NCBI RefSeq assembly: GCF_001425485.1
Contig: NZ_LMQW01000051.1
Span: 317,617 to 381,616 of the forward strand
Direction: 5' to 3'
From: Aureimonas sp. Leaf427
Lineage (GTDB): Bacteria > Pseudomonadota > Alphaproteobacteria > Rhizobiales > Rhizobiaceae
Length of the DNA stretch: 64,000 nucleotides
Part shown: piece after piece, positions 61,694-64,000 of the stretch
How positions within the stretch are numbered: the first letter of the stretch is position 1
Layout of the letters: each line of letters opens with the position of its first letter
The notes under the pieces: model-generated
Database searches by the model: none
What the model saw: the letters and a program-made list of their open reading frames with translations, nothing else
Told to the model about the DNA's origin: nothing
Program-made: the position numbers and the translations under genes

Positions 61694-64000
61694 ATGACCG
61701 TCACGATCCTGCAGCTTGCACAGCATCACTCTCTCGGCTTCGTCGCGACGGCGCTGATCATCTGTCTCGTCGCAGGCTGGCTCCTCTCGGTGCTCATCGA
61801 TCAGTCGAGCAGTTCTTCGATTCTGGCGCGCCGCTGGTGGCTTCTGGGAACCGCCGTCGTCGCGGGCCTCGGCGTCTGGACGACGCATTTCATCGCCATG
61901 CTGGGCTACAGGTCCGACATCATCCTCGACTACGGCGTCGTCACGACCGCCTGGTCGGCCGTGCTCGGCATCCTCGCCGTCGGCCTGCCGCTCACGATCT
62001 CGGCCGTCGTCTCGTCGCGCCGGGTGCGTACCGCCCTCGGCGCTCTTTCGGGCCTCGGCATCGGGGCGATGCACTATACCGGCATGGACGCGATCCAGGG
62101 CTGCCTCCAGGTCCATTCCCATACCGCGAGCCTTCTGGCCTGCATGGTCGGCGCAACCTGTCTTGCCCTGGCACGCGGCCTTCCGACGGCCAAGCACTCG
62201 CATTGGATGACCTGCGGCTTCTTCACGCTCGGCGTCTGCGGCACGCATTTCATCGCCATTTCCGGCACGCGCTTCGTTCGTATCGGCGGGTTCGAGACCG
62301 GATCGAGCGACACGGTGACGCTCAGCATCTTCACGGCCGCCGGCGCGATCGTGATCTTCATGGGCGCCTTCCTCACCGTGATCGCCGCCAAGCGCTTCGA
62401 GGCGCAGGAGAGGGCCCATTCCACGATCCTCTCGACCGCTCTCCACAACATGTCGAACGGCCTGCTCTTCATCGACCAGCACCGGCGCGTCGGCCTCTTC
62501 AATGATCGCTATCTCGAAATGTTCGCCGTCACGCGCGAGCAGCTCGTCAACGGAATGCCGCTCGATGCGCTGCTGCAGACGGTCGGCAGCGTCAACGGCT
62601 GGGACGATCGGCTGCAGATCAGGATCCACCGCGACATCATGGATGCGGTCACATCCGTCCGCTCGACCCGCTGCGACGGCGCGACGGCGGATGGGCGCAT
62701 CCTCGACATCGAGGTGCGGCCCGTGCCCGGCGGCGGCGCGGTCCTGACCTTTGACGACGTGACCAGCGACCGAGAGGCGCAAGGGCGCATCGCGCATCTC
62801 GCCTTCCACGACCCGCTGACGGGCCTCGGCAATCGCCGCGCCTTGCAGCTGCGCATGGAAGAGGGCTTCAGCCTGAAGCCCGGCTACAAGCTTCTTCTCC
62901 TCGATCTCGATCGCTTCAAGTCCGTCAACGACACCCATGGACACGGCGTCGGGGACCGCCTGCTCGTCGAGGTCGCAAATCGACTTCGCGGGATCGTGGG
63001 CGAGGCGGGTTTCGTCGCCCGGATCGGCGGCGACGAGATGGCGATCCTCGTCTTCGGCGATCTCGATCTGGCCAAGAGCCGCGCGAGCGAGATCGTCTTC
63101 CGGCTCTCCCAGCCGTTTCAGATCGACGCGATCTCGCTGACGATCGGCTGCAGCATCGGTATCTGCTCCACGGACGACGCGGAGAATCCGGACGAGCTGA
63201 TGAAGCAGGCCGACATCGCGCTCTACGAGACCAAGCGAAGCGGTCGCGGTCAGGCCTCGCTCTATCGGCCGGGCATGATCGAAGCCGTCGTGGAGCGCAA
63301 CCGCCTCGAAATGGAGATCGGACAGGCCATCGCGAATGGCGGATTCCACCTCGTCTACCAGCCCTTCCTCTCGCTCGCCGACGACCGGATCGTCGGATAC
63401 GAAGCCTTGATCCGCTGGAACCATCCCAAGCGCGGGATGGTCTCGCCGGTGGACTTCGTTCCCCTGTCCGAGGAGACCGGCCAGATCCTTGAGATCGGCC
63501 GCTGGGTTCTGGAGGAGGCCTGCCTTCAGGCCGCCGGCTGGGCGCCGGACCAGCATGTCGCGGTCAACGTCTCGCCCGTGCAGCTGCGCTCGCCGCTCTT
63601 CGTCTCCCACGTCACCTCGGCCCTTTCCAAGAGCGGCCTTCTTCCCAGCCGCCTGGAGCTCGAACTGACGGAGACGGCGATGGTCGCCGATGGCGCGGAG
63701 GTCGCGCGCATCCTCGCCGATCTGAGGCGTCTCGGCGTGAAGATCGCGATGGACGATTTCGGCACGGGCTACTCGTCCCTGGCCCACCTCCGCGACTTTC
63801 CGCTCGACCGCATCAAGATCGATCGCAGCTTCGTGGCGGGAGCGGAGGGCGACCGCCATTCCATGGCCCTCCTCGTGGCGATCACGCAGATCGGCAAGAC
63901 GCTGGGCATCCAGACCCTGGCGGAAGGCGTCGAGAGCGAAGGCGAACTCAGCCTCCTGCGCTCGCTCGGCTGCGATGCCGTGCAGGGCTACCTGATCGGG
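61694..64000 (+). CDS. MHYT-PAS-GGDEF-EAL protein, 3' end cut by window
   Basis: An upstream TAA fixes the ATG at 61694. The first 240 residues form seven membrane helices with three MHYT-type motifs (TTHFIAMLGY, MHYTGMDAI, GTHFIAISGT), thought to sense gases through bound copper. A PAS-like part follows (HNMSNGLLFIDQHRRVGLFNDRYLEMF). The GGDEF domain has LLLLDLDRFKSVNDTHGHGVGD but reads RIGGDEMAIL, Met in place of Phe. The EAL domain is intact as far as it goes: YEALIRWNHP, VNVSPVQLRS, ELTETAMVA, DDFGTGYSSL and KIDRSF. It likely degrades, or only binds, cyclic di-GMP. Confidence 0.95.
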   Translation, partial: MTVTILQLAQHHSLGFVATALIICLVAGWLLSVLIDQSSSSSILARRWWLLGTAVVAGLGVWTTHFIAMLGYRSDIILDYGVVTTAWSAVLGILAVGLPLTISAVVSSRRVRTALGALSGLGIGAMHYTGMDAIQGCLQVHSHTASLLACMVGATCLALARGLPTAKHSHWMTCGFFTLGVCGTHFIAISGTRFVRIGGFETGSSDTVTLSIFTAAGAIVIFMGAFLTVIAAKRFEAQERAHSTILSTALHNMSNGLLFIDQHRRVGLFNDRYLEMFAVTREQLVNGMPLDALLQTVGSVNGWDDRLQIRIHRDIMDAVTSVRSTRCDGATADGRILDIEVRPVPGGGAVLTFDDVTSDREAQGRIAHLAFHDPLTGLGNRRALQLRMEEGFSLKPGYKLLLLDLDRFKSVNDTHGHGVGDRLLVEVANRLRGIVGEAGFVARIGGDEMAILVFGDLDLAKSRASEIVFRLSQPFQIDAISLTIGCSIGICSTDDAENPDELMKQADIALYETKRSGRGQASLYRPGMIEAVVERNRLEMEIGQAIANGGFHLVYQPFLSLADDRIVGYEALIRWNHPKRGMVSPVDFVPLSEETGQILEIGRWVLEEACLQAAGWAPDQHVAVNVSPVQLRSPLFVSHVTSALSKSGLLPSRLELELTETAMVADGAEVARILADLRRLGVKIAMDDFGTGYSSLAHLRDFPLDRIKIDRSFVAGAEGDRHSMALLVAITQIGKTLGIQTLAEGVESEGELSLLRSLGCDAVQGYLIG

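Overview
The window looks like the chromosome of a GC-rich alphaproteobacterium of the Hyphomicrobiales (Rhizobiales). The evidence is a ChvE/GguA/GguB-type sugar ABC transporter, a small DUF1127 protein, a CHASE3/PAS hybrid kinase, an ECF sigma/anti-sigma pair, DUF2076 and BTLCP proteins, frequent ATGA stop/start overlaps and the style of the intergenic palindromes. A position near the Aurantimonas/Aureimonas group is only a guess.

Bases 1 to about 7,100 are visibly less GC-rich than the rest and form the right end of an integrated element. A tyrosine recombinase gene sits at the inner edge next to the rplM-rpsI operon. The cargo is the most unusual part of the window: a tightly overlapping three-gene minus-strand operon encoding a DNA methyltransferase (TSPPY type), a DUF262 (ParB/Srx-fold, DGQQR motif) protein and a small protein with a HEPN-like RNFYCH motif. 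It is preceded by an XRE regulator with a 12-bp palindrome upstream, as in controller-regulated restriction systems. I read this as a candidate defence (restriction or abortive-infection) system. Three small genes of unknown function lie between it and the integrase.

From 7.1 to 15 kb are core and housekeeping genes: rplM-rpsI, an enoyl-CoA hydratase with a CoA-binding protein, O-acetylhomoserine sulfhydrylase, a cupin, a SOUL protein, an SRPBCC protein, a PPP-family phosphatase and a secreted protein. From 15.2 to 24.8 kb lies a complete sugar module. A GntR regulator, a sugar 1-dehydrogenase, an IlvD/Edd dehydratase, a KDGal kinase and a KDPGal aldolase (oxidative De Ley-Doudoroff galactose route) are transcribed away from chvE-gguA-gguB. 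Two GATC-centred palindromes between them are likely GntR operators.

From 24.8 to 45.4 kb are mixed genes: PAP2 phosphatase, nicotinamidase, DUF427, AI-2E-family membrane protein, GlgX, CBS protein, a hybrid histidine kinase with a single-domain response regulator, an SLC13-type transporter, a SHOCT protein, a diguanylate cyclase, a tyrosine phosphatase, small lipoprotein and DUF1127 genes, a pentapeptide-repeat protein and an SMP-30 lactonase. tRNA-Phe and tRNA-Thr follow at about 46 kb, then a LysR/mmsA pair, a soluble chemoreceptor, and an ECF sigma/anti-sigma pair with Bax-inhibitor-like and DUF2076 proteins.

From 53.8 kb to the end the window holds a lipid A modification module (eptA overlapping dgkA, divergent from a PmrAB-like two-component system and a cytochrome b561), a YafK-like L,D-transpeptidase, and a LapG-like (BTLCP) protease followed by an MHYT-PAS-GGDEM-EAL protein cut by the window end. 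Several dispersed palindromic repeats and one orphan intrinsic terminator (possible small RNA) lie between genes.
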